64,000 nt of DNA from Streptomyces sp. ISL-98. Lineage in GTDB: Bacteria > Actinomycetota > Actinomycetes > Streptomycetales > Streptomycetaceae. Below are positions 8,253 through 16,037 of the stretch, piece by piece (the stretch's first letter is position 1; every line of letters begins with the position of its first letter). The DNA lies in the NCBI RefSeq assembly GCF_018614055.1, contig NZ_JAGGPB010000004.1, positions 351,718-415,717 on the forward strand, written 5' to 3'. The notes beneath the pieces were generated by a model that did no database searches, had not been told where the DNA came from, and was given only the letters and a program-made list of their open reading frames with translations. The position numbers and the translations under genes are program-made.

Positions 8253-10826
8253 GTGCCTGGCACGAATCTGACCCGCGAAGAGGCGCAGCAGCGGGCGAGC
8301 CTGCTCACCATTGACGCGTACGAGATCGATCTCGACCTGAGCGGCGCGCAGGAGGGCGGCACCTACCGGTCCGCGACCACTGTGCGGTTCAACTCCGCCC
8401 AGGCGGGGGCGGAGACCTTCATCGACCTGGTGGCGCCCGCCGTGCACCAGGTCGTCCTGAACGGCAAGTCGCTGGACGTCGCCGCGGTCTTCCGGGACTC
8501 CCGGATCGCGCTGAAGCACCTTCACGAGGGCCCGAACGAGCTGCAGGTCGTCGCCGACTGCGCGTACACCAACACGGGCGAGGGCCTGCACCGGTTCGTC
8601 GACCCGGTGGACCAGCAGGCGTACCTGTACACCCAGTTCGAGGTGCCGGACGCGCGGCGGGTCTTCGCCTCGTTCGAGCAGCCGGACCTGAAGGCGACGT
8701 TCCAGTTCACGGTGAAGGCGCCCGAGGGCTGGACCGTCATTTCGAACTCGCCGACGCCCGAGGCGAAGGACAACGTCTGGCGCTTCGAGCCGACGCCGCG
8801 CATTTCGACGTACATCACCGCGCTGGTCGTCGGCCCGTACCACGCGGTGCACAGCTCGTACGAGAAGGACGGGCAGAGCGTCCCGCTCGGCATCTACTGC
8901 CGCCCCTCCCTCGCCGAGTTCCTCGACGCGGACGAGATCTTCGACGTGACGCGGCAGGGCTTCGACTGGTTCCAGGAGAAGTTCGACTACGCGTACCCCT
9001 TCGCGAAGTACGACCAGCTCTTCGTGCCGGAGTTCAACGCGGGCGCGATGGAGAACGCGGGCGCGGTCACCATCCGCGACCAGTACATCTTCCGCTCGCG
9101 GACGACCGACGCGGCGTACGAGCGGCGGGCCGAGACGATCCTGCACGAGCTGGCCCACATGTGGTTCGGCGACCTCGTCACCATGGAGTGGTGGAACGAC
9201 CTGTGGCTGAACGAGTCGTTCGCCACCTACACGTCGGTCGCCTGCCAGGCGTACGCGCCGGGCTCGAAGTGGCCGCACTCGTGGACGACGTTCGCGAACG
9301 CGGAGAAGACCTGGGCGTACCGCCAGGACCAGCTCCCGTCCACGCACCCGATCATGGCCGAGATCCGTGACCTGGACGACGTGCTGGTCAACTTCGACGG
9401 CATTACGTACGCCAAGGGCGCTTCCGTACTGAAGCAGCTCGTGGCGTACGTCGGGCAGGACGAGTTCTTCCGGGGCGTGCAGGCGTACTTCAAGGCGCAC
9501 GCCTTCGGCAACACGCGCCTGTCCGACCTGCTGGGCGCGCTGGAGAAGACGTCGGGCCGCGACCTGAAGACGTGGTCGAAGGCGTGGCTGGAGACGGCCG
9601 GCATCAACGTCCTGCGCCCGGAGATCGAGACGGACGCGGACGGCCATGTCACGTCCTTCGCCGTACGCCAGGAAGCGCCGCCGCTGCCCACGGGCGCCAA
9701 GGGCACCTCCACGCTGCGTCCGCACCGGATCGCGATCGGCTGTTACGACCTGGACGACGCCGGCAAGCTGGTCCGTACGAGCCGCATCGAGCTGGACATC
9801 GAGGCGGCCGAGCTGACCGAGGTCCCGTTCCCGGCGAACACCCGCCGCCCGGCGGTGATCCTCCTCAACGACGACGACCTGTCGTACGCGAAGGTGCGCC
9901 TGGACGCCGAGTCGCTGTCCACCGTCACCGCGCACATCGGTGACTTCACCGAGTCGCTGCCGCGGGCGCTGTGCTGGTCGGCCGCGTGGGACATGACCCG
10001 GGACGGCGAGCTCGCCACCCGCGACTACCTTGCGCTGGTCCTGTCGGGCATCAGCAAGGAGTCGGACATCGGCGTCGTCCAGTCGCTGCACCGCCAGGCG
10101 AAGCTGGCACTGGAGCTGTACGCGGCTCCGGAGTGGCGCGAGACGGGGCTGGCGCGGTGGACGGAGGCGACGCTGGAGCACCTGCGGGCCGCCGAGCCGG
10201 GCAGTGACCAGCAGCTGGCGTGGGCGCGGGCGTTCGCGGCGACGGCCCGCACCGACGAACAGCTGAACCTGGCCCAGGGCCTGCTGGACGGCACGGAGAC
10301 CATCGAGGGTCTGGCGATGGACGCCGACATGCGCTGGGCGTTCGTGCAGCGGCTCGCGGCGACGGGACGTGCGGACGAGAAGGCGATCTCGGCGGAGCTG
10401 GAGCGCGACAGGACGTCCCAGGGCGAACTGCACGCCACGGCCGCGCGGGCGGCGCGGCCGACCGCGGAGGCGAAGGCGGAGGCGTGGGCGTCGGTCGTGG
10501 AGTCCGACAAGCTCCCGAACTCCACGCAGGAGGCGGTCATCGGCGGCTTCGTCCAGACCGACCAGCGTGAGCTGCTCGCACCGTACGCGGAGAAGTTCTT
10601 CGCGGCGGTCGAGGGCATCTGGGAGTCGCGCAGCTACGAGATGGCGCAGCAGATCGCGGTCGGCCTGTACCCGGCCATCCAGGTCTCGCAGGAGACGCTG
10701 GACGCGACGGACGCATGGCTGGCCTCGGCGGGCCCGAACGCGGCGCTGCGCCGCCTGATCTCGGAGTCCCGGTCGGGCATCGAGCGAGCACTGAAGGCAC
10801 AGGCGGCGGACGCGGCGGCAGCTTAG
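8253..10826 (+). CDS. pepN: Aminopeptidase N (M1 family)
   Basis: This 857-residue cytoplasmic zinc metallo-aminopeptidase removes N-terminal residues from peptides. The exopeptidase motif GAMENAGA precedes the zinc motif HELAHMW (HExxH, His298 and His302), with the third ligand Glu in WLNESFATY. An ERAP1-like helical C-terminal domain follows. I chose the GTG at 8253 (VPGTNLTREEAQQR) because GAGGAG lies 8 nt upstream and the Streptomyces PepN N-terminus aligns there; the in-frame upstream extension is not supported. It diverges from the toxin-antitoxin pair and ends before a strong hairpin at 10859. Confidence 0.95.
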   Translation: MPGTNLTREEAQQRASLLTIDAYEIDLDLSGAQEGGTYRSATTVRFNSAQAGAETFIDLVAPAVHQVVLNGKSLDVAAVFRDSRIALKHLHEGPNELQVVADCAYTNTGEGLHRFVDPVDQQAYLYTQFEVPDARRVFASFEQPDLKATFQFTVKAPEGWTVISNSPTPEAKDNVWRFEPTPRISTYITALVVGPYHAVHSSYEKDGQSVPLGIYCRPSLAEFLDADEIFDVTRQGFDWFQEKFDYAYPFAKYDQLFVPEFNAGAMENAGAVTIRDQYIFRSRTTDAAYERRAETILHELAHMWFGDLVTMEWWNDLWLNESFATYTSVACQAYAPGSKWPHSWTTFANAEKTWAYRQDQLPSTHPIMAEIRDLDDVLVNFDGITYAKGASVLKQLVAYVGQDEFFRGVQAYFKAHAFGNTRLSDLLGALEKTSGRDLKTWSKAWLETAGINVLRPEIETDADGHVTSFAVRQEAPPLPTGAKGTSTLRPHRIAIGCYDLDDAGKLVRTSRIELDIEAAELTEVPFPANTRRPAVILLNDDDLSYAKVRLDAESLSTVTAHIGDFTESLPRALCWSAAWDMTRDGELATRDYLALVLSGISKESDIGVVQSLHRQAKLALELYAAPEWRETGLARWTEATLEHLRAAEPGSDQQLAWARAFAATARTDEQLNLAQGLLDGTETIEGLAMDADMRWAFVQRLAATGRADEKAISAELERDRTSQGELHATAARAARPTAEAKAEAWASVVESDKLPNSTQEAVIGGFVQTDQRELLAPYAEKFFAAVEGIWESRSYEMAQQIAVGLYPAIQVSQETLDATDAWLASAGPNAALRRLISESRSGIERALKAQAADAAAA

Positions 10827-10858
10827 GCATCGCCCTGTGGGGCTTGTTCCCCACGCCG

Positions 10859-10899
10859 AAACGCCGGACGGGCTGGAAAATCCAGCCCGTCCGGCGTTT
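10859..10899. terminator. Long perfect hairpin terminator, pepN / allantoicase
   Basis: A 19-bp perfect stem (10859-10877 with 10881-10899) closes an AAA loop and begins AAACGCCGG on the left, ending CCGGCGTTT on the right. Because the ends are A3 and T3 it can act on both strands. It lies between the convergent pepN and allantoicase genes. Confidence 0.8.
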
Positions 10900-10978
10900 C
10901 TCCCCCGGTCCCCCCTGGTCTTACGTTGAAACCGCCCGGCGGGCAGGCGCTGTGCCGCTCCGCCCGCCGAGCGGGGGT

Positions 10979-12124
10979 CTACAGGGCGGCGCCGCCGCCC
11001 AAGTCCTCGTACCGTGCACGCAGTTCCGCCGCGCCCTGCTCCGTGAGCTCACCGTGCAGCCGCATCCGCGCCACACCGCCGTCGGGGAAGGCATCGAGCC
11101 GGACATGGGTGGCGACGGCCTGCGCCGGAAGCTTGAACCGGTGCAGCGTGTCGGGCTGGAGCTTCGTACGCGGGATGATCTCGAACCACTCGCCCGTGTC
11201 ACCGTTGCGCCCGCTCAGCGCGATCCAGCCGGCCGAGTTGCCCTTGAGGTACGCCGTGTCGATCTCGACGGCACGGATCGCGCCCTGCGCGACGAGCCGG
11301 AAGCGCACCCAGTCATTGGTGTCGCGGACACGGCGACGGCGGTTCTCCCAGCCGTCGTCCATCTTGCAGGAGGTCCCGGGCAGGATGATCTGCGCCGGTG
11401 ACGAGTAGAACTTGTCCGAAGCGTCCTCGTACGTACCGCCGTTGAGGATCGAGATGAGGTCGATCGTGCCGAGGAGACCGAGCCACTCGGGGTCGGGCAC
11501 GACCTCGCCGTGGACACGCAGCCGGGCGACCCCGCCGTCGGGGTGCTGGCACAGCCGCACATGGGTGAAGCGCCGCTCGCAGGCGATCTCGAACCCGTTG
11601 GCGGCGTGACCGCGCACAGGCGTCAGCGGGACGATCTCCTCCCACTTCACGTCGTCGCCGAGCAGCTGCTCGGGACTGGGCGAGCCCTCCACGGACGCGG
11701 CCTGCACGCTCACCCGCTGCGGGTAGTTGCCACGGAAGTGAGCGGTGTCGACGATGATCCCGCGAATGACACCAGCCGCGCCGAGCCGCACGATGGCCCA
11801 GTCGTGGTCGTCGGGCGCGGGGAACGGCTGCGTTCCGTCGACGCCACGGCGGCGGCGGGTCTCCCAGCCGTCCATGATCTTGCCCTTGTGACCGAAGTGC
11901 TCCGGGTCGAAGACCGCGCGCTCGCGGACCAGGAGGTTCTCGCGCTCGGCGAAGAACTCGTCATTGGCGGCGATGACGCCCGCACCCAGACGCCGGTCGG
12001 CCAGATCGACGAGCTCGGTGAAGGGAAAGTCCCCGCCCCGGTAGTCGGCGTACGGGTCGCCCCCCGTGTAGGGAGCGGCGTCGTTGGCGTGCGGGTCTTC
12101 GGGGTGCGCGTCGGTCGTCGTCAT
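10979..12124 (-). CDS. alc: Allantoicase
   Basis: The enzyme hydrolyses allantoate to ureidoglycolate and urea in purine catabolism. The 381-residue protein shows the family's two homologous halves. KIMDGWETRRRRG...AIVRLG...VDTAHFRGNYP in the first is echoed by KMDDGWENRRRRV...VRFRLV...IDTAYLKGNSA in the second. I start at the ATG at 12124 (MTTTDAHPED); the ATG 12 codons upstream falls inside a conserved non-coding repeat. No other purine-degradation gene is adjacent, which is unusual because such genes often cluster. Confidence 0.92.
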   Translation of the reverse strand: MTTTDAHPEDPHANDAAPYTGGDPYADYRGGDFPFTELVDLADRRLGAGVIAANDEFFAERENLLVRERAVFDPEHFGHKGKIMDGWETRRRRGVDGTQPFPAPDDHDWAIVRLGAAGVIRGIIVDTAHFRGNYPQRVSVQAASVEGSPSPEQLLGDDVKWEEIVPLTPVRGHAANGFEIACERRFTHVRLCQHPDGGVARLRVHGEVVPDPEWLGLLGTIDLISILNGGTYEDASDKFYSSPAQIILPGTSCKMDDGWENRRRRVRDTNDWVRFRLVAQGAIRAVEIDTAYLKGNSAGWIALSGRNGDTGEWFEIIPRTKLQPDTLHRFKLPAQAVATHVRLDAFPDGGVARMRLHGELTEQGAAELRARYEDLGGGAAL

Positions 12125-12141
12125 GCCCTGACTTTCACAGG

Positions 12142-12155
12142 CCTGACCGGTCAGG
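12142..12155. promoter_or_regulatory. 14-bp palindrome in the allantoicase leader
   Basis: CCTGACCGGTCAGG is a perfect palindrome 18 bp upstream of the allantoicase ATG. It overlaps the 25-bp sequence repeated at 14169, and is a candidate operator. Confidence 0.4.
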
Positions 12156-12170
12156 TCCATCGAAAGTTTC
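12146..12170. repeat. 25-bp dispersed repeat, copy A
   Basis: This copy matches 14169-14193 at 23 of 25 positions (ACCRGTCAGGTCCATCGAAW followed by GTTTC). It lies just upstream of the allantoicase gene. A shorter TCAGGTCCA core recurs near 12192. Confidence 0.6.
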
Positions 12171-12219
12171 TGGACAGCCTTTGAAGCAAACCCGAACGAT
12201 CAGGTCCAAGTCCGGTCCC

Positions 12220-13128
12220 TCACCCCACCCGCGCCGCCGCCACCTCCCGCAGCGCCGCCAGTACCCGCGCCACCGCGGGCCCCGCCTCCGCCCCGCGGCG
12301 TACGGCCGCCACCACGTGGCGTTGCGGCTGGTCCGCGCTGAGTACGCGCATCACCACGCCCGTACGACGCTCCCCCGCCGCCATCCTCGGCACCAGGGCA
12401 ACGCCCATCCCCGCCTCCACCATGGCCAGGATCGCCGTCCAGCCGGCGGCGCTGTGGGCCTGTTCGGGCACGAAGCCCGCCGCCTCGCAGGCGTGCCGGG
12501 TGATCTCGGACCACGGGCCGCTCCCGCCGAAGATCCACGCCTCGCCGGAGAGGTCCGCAAGCCGCAGACCCGGCGCGGCCGCGAGCGGGTGCCCGGCCGG
12601 GAGTGCCACGTCCAGCGGGTCGGCCAGCAGCGGGAAGCGGGCGAGCTTCGGGTCGCGGGCGGTCGGGGCGTGCGCCGCCAGCGACAGGGCGAGGTCGACG
12701 TCCCCGCCCGCCAGCAGCTCGTACGCCTCGGCGGCCTCCGCCTCCCTGACCCGCACCTCCAGCGCCGGATGTGTCGTACGGAGCCGCTGCACCGCCGGGA
12801 CCACCAGCGCGGGCACGGCCGTCGAGAACGCCCCGACGCGCACCTCCCCCGCCTCCCCCTGCACGTACCCCGTCAACTCGGCGTCCGCCCGCTCCAGTTG
12901 AGCGAAGACCGCCTCCGCGTGCCGCAGGACCAGGTGGGCCGCGTCGGTCAGGCGCACCCGCCGCCCGTGCGCCTCCAGCAGAGGTACGCCGAGCTGCTTG
13001 GCGAGGTTGGACAGCTGCTGCGAAACGGCCGACGGCGTCATCATCAACGCCTCGGCCGTCGCGGTCACGGTTCCCCGGTCGCGCAGGGTGCGCAGGATCC
13101 GCAGCTTCTTGATGTCCCACTCGATCAT
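12220..13128 (-). CDS. LysR-family transcriptional regulator
   Basis: This 302-residue regulator has an N-terminal winged HTH (MIEWDIKKLRILRTLRDRGT, then ATAEALMMTPSAVSQQLSNLAKQLG) with the LysR recognition helix. A periplasmic-binding-protein-like effector domain follows from about residue 90. I start at ATG 13128 because LysR proteins begin right at this helix; an ATG four codons upstream is possible. It follows the EamA gene by 27 bp and is probably co-transcribed with both transporters, which it may regulate. Its effector is unknown. Confidence 0.88.
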   Translation of the reverse strand: MIEWDIKKLRILRTLRDRGTVTATAEALMMTPSAVSQQLSNLAKQLGVPLLEAHGRRVRLTDAAHLVLRHAEAVFAQLERADAELTGYVQGEAGEVRVGAFSTAVPALVVPAVQRLRTTHPALEVRVREAEAAEAYELLAGGDVDLALSLAAHAPTARDPKLARFPLLADPLDVALPAGHPLAAAPGLRLADLSGEAWIFGGSGPWSEITRHACEAAGFVPEQAHSAAGWTAILAMVEAGMGVALVPRMAAGERRTGVVMRVLSADQPQRHVVAAVRRGAEAGPAVARVLAALREVAAARVG

Positions 13129-13155
13129 GGGGCGCAACATATCCCGCCCCTGGCC

Positions 13156-14103
13156 CTACTTGCCCCGCCCCGCCCCCAGCATCACTCCGCCGAGAATCAG
13201 CACCATGCACACAACCCCCATCACGCCGGTCGCCTCGCCGAGCAGAGCGAAGGAGAGCAGCGCCACGCACACCGGCTGGAGGTAGTACACAACCCCCGCT
13301 CGCGCCGCGCCGATCAGGGCGATCGCCTTGTTCCAGGCGAAGAAGGCGACCGCGGAGGAGAAGACGCCGACGTACAGCAGCGGTCCGACCGTTCCCGTCG
13401 TCGGCTCGAAGCCGCCCTGGACGGCGAGGCTGACGGCGTACGCCGGGAGCAGCATCAGCGCGCCGAGCACGAACGTACTGAAGAGGAAGGCGAGTCCGCC
13501 CAGCCCGTCGGGCTTGCGGCGCAGCAGCGCGCTGTACGAGCCGAAGGAGAGGGCGGCGGCGAGCATCCACAGGTCGCCGGTGGCGAAGTCCATGGCGAGC
13601 GAGCCCTTGCTGACCAGGAGCAGCACTCCGGCGCAGGCGACGAGCATGCCGAGGGTGCGGCGGGCGCCGAGGCGCCGGCCGCCGAGGCGTTCGTAGAGTG
13701 CCATCAGGACCGGCGAGGCGGCCATGATCATGCCCATGTTGCCTGCGGAGGTGGACAGTCCGGCCTGGTTGACGAGGGTGTTGTAGACGGTGACGCCGAG
13801 CAGCGAGGCCAGCGTGACGAAGCCCAGGTGGCGGCGGAGCAGGGCCCGTTGGCGCCAGGCCTCGCGGGCCGCGAAGGGGGCCACGGCGACGATGGCCACG
13901 ATCCAGCGCCAGAAGGCGGCCTGCACGGGGGGTACGGAGTCGTGGAGGGCGCGGGATGTGACGAAGCTTCCCGACCAGACGACCGTAGCGACGGCGGCGA
14001 GGACGAGGCCGAGCGCGGAGGCCTGCTTCAGCCCCTTCGCCCTCCCCACTGCCGACTCGCCGCTGATGCTGATGCCGGCACGGACGCGGTCCAGGACTGC
14101 CAC
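13156..14103 (-). CDS. EamA/RhaT-type DMT transporter
   Basis: This 315-residue membrane protein has about ten predicted hydrophobic spans in two EamA repeats, the first beginning near LVLAAVATVVWSGSFVTSRA and the second near GDLWMLAAALSFGSYSALL. Such drug/metabolite transporters usually export amino acids or other small metabolites. The GTG at 14103 has AGAGGG seven bases upstream. It lies between a second EamA gene (47 bp upstream) and the LysR gene. Substrate is not predictable. Confidence 0.85.
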   Translation of the reverse strand: MAVLDRVRAGISISGESAVGRAKGLKQASALGLVLAAVATVVWSGSFVTSRALHDSVPPVQAAFWRWIVAIVAVAPFAAREAWRQRALLRRHLGFVTLASLLGVTVYNTLVNQAGLSTSAGNMGMIMAASPVLMALYERLGGRRLGARRTLGMLVACAGVLLLVSKGSLAMDFATGDLWMLAAALSFGSYSALLRRKPDGLGGLAFLFSTFVLGALMLLPAYAVSLAVQGGFEPTTGTVGPLLYVGVFSSAVAFFAWNKAIALIGAARAGVVYYLQPVCVALLSFALLGEATGVMGVVCMVLILGGVMLGAGRGK

Positions 14104-14150
14104 TGATATCCCTCTTCCCTCTCCCCGTTCGGGGATCTTGGTTACGGGAT

Positions 14151-15077
14151 CTACCGTCGCACCGACGCACCAGTCAGGTCCATCGAATGTTTCGAACCAT
14201 TCCCTTCAGGTGAGCTGAAAGATCGGGGCCTGACGGTCATCTGCCCCACCAGCGTCGCGCCGAGCGCGATCACCATTCCGATCACCTGCACCGGCGTCAG
14301 CGCCTGCCCCAGCGCCGCCCATCCGATGACCGCGGCCGTCAGCGGCGACAGCGGGCCGAGAAAGGTGACGGAGGTCGCCGTCAGCCGCCCGATGCCGCGG
14401 AACCAGAGCCAGTAGGCGACCGCGGTGTTGACCAGCGCGAGGTAGAGGTAACCCGCCACCGCACGCCCGTCGAGCGCGGGCGGCGCACCCTCCACCAGGA
14501 GCGCGACGGGCGCGATCAACAGCCCGCCCGCAGTGAGCTGCCAGCCCGTCATGACCAGCGGGCCCACGCCGTCGGGCCGGCCCCAGCGCTTGGTGAGGAC
14601 GGTGCCCGCGGCCATCGAGGCGGAGGAGGTGAGGGCGGCCACCACCCCGATCATGTCCAGCGCCGCCGTGGCGCGCAGTACGACCAGGCTGACGCCCAGC
14701 GCCGCCGCGATCCCGGTGAGCAGGGTGCGTACGGTCGGCTTCTCGCTGAGCAGGAGCATCGCGAGCCCGGCCACCCACAGCGGCGCGAGCGAGCCGAAGA
14801 CCGCCGCCATGCCGCCGGGGAGGCGGTAGGCAGAGAGGAAGAGCAGCGGGAAGAACGCCCCGATGTTCAGCGCTCCGAGGGCGGCCGCCTTCCACCACCA
14901 GGCGCCGCGCGGCAGGGTCCGGCCGATCGCGAGCAGCATGAGCCCGGCGGGGAGTGCGCGTATGAGGCCGGTGAACAGCGGCCGGTCGGGCGGCAGGAAC
15001 TCGGTGGTGACGGCGTACGTGGAACCCCACGAGATGGGTGCGAGCGCGGTCAGGGCGATTGTTCCGGCGCGGTTCAT
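14151..15077 (-). CDS. EamA-family DMT transporter
   Basis: This 308-residue transporter has ten hydrophobic segments and begins MNRAGTIALTALAPISWGST, typical of EamA proteins that export amino acids or metabolites. Its start is divergent from marR at 15181 and directly adjoins the 26-bp palindrome, so MarR-type control is likely. The last twenty or so residues (ending MDLTGASVRR) are hydrophilic and encoded by the 25-bp dispersed repeat. The C-terminus may therefore have been extended into regulatory DNA of the next gene. Confidence 0.87.
   Translation of the reverse strand: MNRAGTIALTALAPISWGSTYAVTTEFLPPDRPLFTGLIRALPAGLMLLAIGRTLPRGAWWWKAAALGALNIGAFFPLLFLSAYRLPGGMAAVFGSLAPLWVAGLAMLLLSEKPTVRTLLTGIAAALGVSLVVLRATAALDMIGVVAALTSSASMAAGTVLTKRWGRPDGVGPLVMTGWQLTAGGLLIAPVALLVEGAPPALDGRAVAGYLYLALVNTAVAYWLWFRGIGRLTATSVTFLGPLSPLTAAVIGWAALGQALTPVQVIGMVIALGATLVGQMTVRPRSFSSPEGNGSKHSMDLTGASVRR
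14169..14193. repeat. 25-bp dispersed repeat, copy B
   Basis: This copy has 23 of 25 identities with 12146-12170. It lies within the 3' end of the upstream EamA gene, 66 bp before the next EamA start, in a position where a promoter or operator for that gene would lie. Confidence 0.6.
14185..14202. promoter_or_regulatory. 18-bp near-perfect palindrome, possible LysR or other operator
   Basis: GAATG at 14185-14189 and CATTC at 14198-14202 flank a TTCGAA centre. Sixteen of eighteen bases are symmetric. It partly overlaps copy B of the 25-bp repeat, 80-100 bp upstream of the EamA gene at 14103. Confidence 0.45.
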
Positions 15078-15103
15078 GGCAACCCCCAGGAGTAGCTTGG
15101 TCC

Positions 15104-15129
15104 AAAGTAGCTTACTCGTAAGCTACTTT
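15104..15129. promoter_or_regulatory. Perfect 26-bp palindrome, MarR operator
   Basis: AAAGTAGCTTAC (15104-15115) and GTAAGCTACTTT (15118-15129) are exact complements around TC. An additional AGTAGCTT half-site occurs at 15091-15098. The palindrome lies between the divergent EamA and MarR starts, where MarR-family dimers normally bind. Confidence 0.8.
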
Positions 15130-15180
15130 CCGTCAAGCAACTTTCTTGCGGTCGACCGAACCTCTGCAGATACTGCGGGC

Positions 15181-15687
15181 ATGACGACCAAGGCGACCAA
15201 GGACCCCGTCGACGCCATCACCGCCCAGTGGGCCGAGGTGCGACCCGAGCTCGACACCGCCCCGATGGCCGTCTTCGGCCGCATCTACCGGATCGCGCGC
15301 GCCATGGGCGACCGCATCGAGAAGGCGTACGCGCAATTCGGCATCTCGCGCGGCGAGTTCGACGTCCTCGCCACGCTGCGCCGCTCCGGCGAGCCGTACA
15401 CACTCTCACCGCGCCAGCTCTCCGCGACGCTGATGCTGACCACCGGAGGGATGACGGGCCGCCTCGACAAGCTGGAGCGGGCCGGACTGCTGGTCCGCAG
15501 CCCTGATCCGCACGACCGGCGCGGCCTGCGCGTGACGCTCTCGGAGCGCGGCCTCGCGATCGTCGACCAGGCGGTGGTCACCGGTCTGGAGCTGCAGAGC
15601 GAGGCGCTGGAAGGGCTCGGCGAGGAGCAGGCGGAGCAGCTCTCGGAGCTGCTGCGACAGCTGCTGGCGGGCACGGCCGAAGGGTAG
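15181..15687 (+). CDS. MarR-family transcriptional regulator
   Basis: This 168-residue winged-helix protein has the MarR core: GISRGEFDVLATLRRSGEPY (helix 1-2), LSPRQLSATLMLTTGGMTGR (recognition helix) and the wing RSPDPHDRRGLRVTLSERG. I start at ATG 15181, since upstream in-frame codons run through the palindromic operator. Divergent from the EamA transporter gene, it probably represses that gene and itself, with relief by a small ligand that the transporter exports. The ligand is not known. Confidence 0.9.
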   Translation: MTTKATKDPVDAITAQWAEVRPELDTAPMAVFGRIYRIARAMGDRIEKAYAQFGISRGEFDVLATLRRSGEPYTLSPRQLSATLMLTTGGMTGRLDKLERAGLLVRSPDPHDRRGLRVTLSERGLAIVDQAVVTGLELQSEALEGLGEEQAEQLSELLRQLLAGTAEG

Positions 15688-15701
15688 GAAAACGCACCGA
15701 A

Positions 15702-15738
15702 GGCGCCCCCGCTGCCGTATGTACGGAGCAGGGGCGCC
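15702..15738. terminator. Bidirectional hairpin between marR and the 77-aa gene
   Basis: GGCGCCCC at 15702-15709 pairs with GGGGCGCC at 15731-15738. The stem continues inward with CCGTA/TACGG and a few mismatches. It separates convergent genes. Confidence 0.65.
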
Positions 15739-15783
15739 CTCAGAAAGCTGTGCCTGGCGGCAGAGCCCGGACCCGGACGCGGG

Positions 15784-16017
15784 TCAGCGGCTCTGCTTCC
15801 TGGACTTGTCCAGCACCATGACGAGACCCGCGATCACCAGGAACAGGCCGATCGGTGCCGCGACATACAGGCCGAGGGTCTCGGCCACACTCAGGCCCGG
15901 ACCCGGGTCGTCACCGTCGTCGGGGGTGACCGCGAGCGCGGGGGACGACATGAGCAGCATCATCAGCGTCGTACCGGCCGCGACGGCTCCGGCGCGCAGG
16001 GTGTTCTTCTTGTCCAC
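15784..16017 (-). CDS. Small exported/membrane protein, 77 aa
   Basis: This 77-residue protein has an N-terminal signal sequence (MDKKNTLRAGAVAAGTTLMM, hydrophobic core, cleavage near ALA-VTP) and a short acidic extracellular linker. One C-terminal membrane span (LGLYVAAPIGLFLVIAGLVM) ends in a basic KSRKQSR tail. The GTG at 16017 sits 20 bp from the malQ stop, so it may be read from the malQ transcript. Long in-frame extensions through malQ are antisense-frame artefacts. Function unknown. Confidence 0.7.
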   Translation of the reverse strand: MDKKNTLRAGAVAAGTTLMMLLMSSPALAVTPDDGDDPGPGLSVAETLGLYVAAPIGLFLVIAGLVMVLDKSRKQSR

Positions 16018-16037
16018 GGTGCCAACGTAGCGAATGC

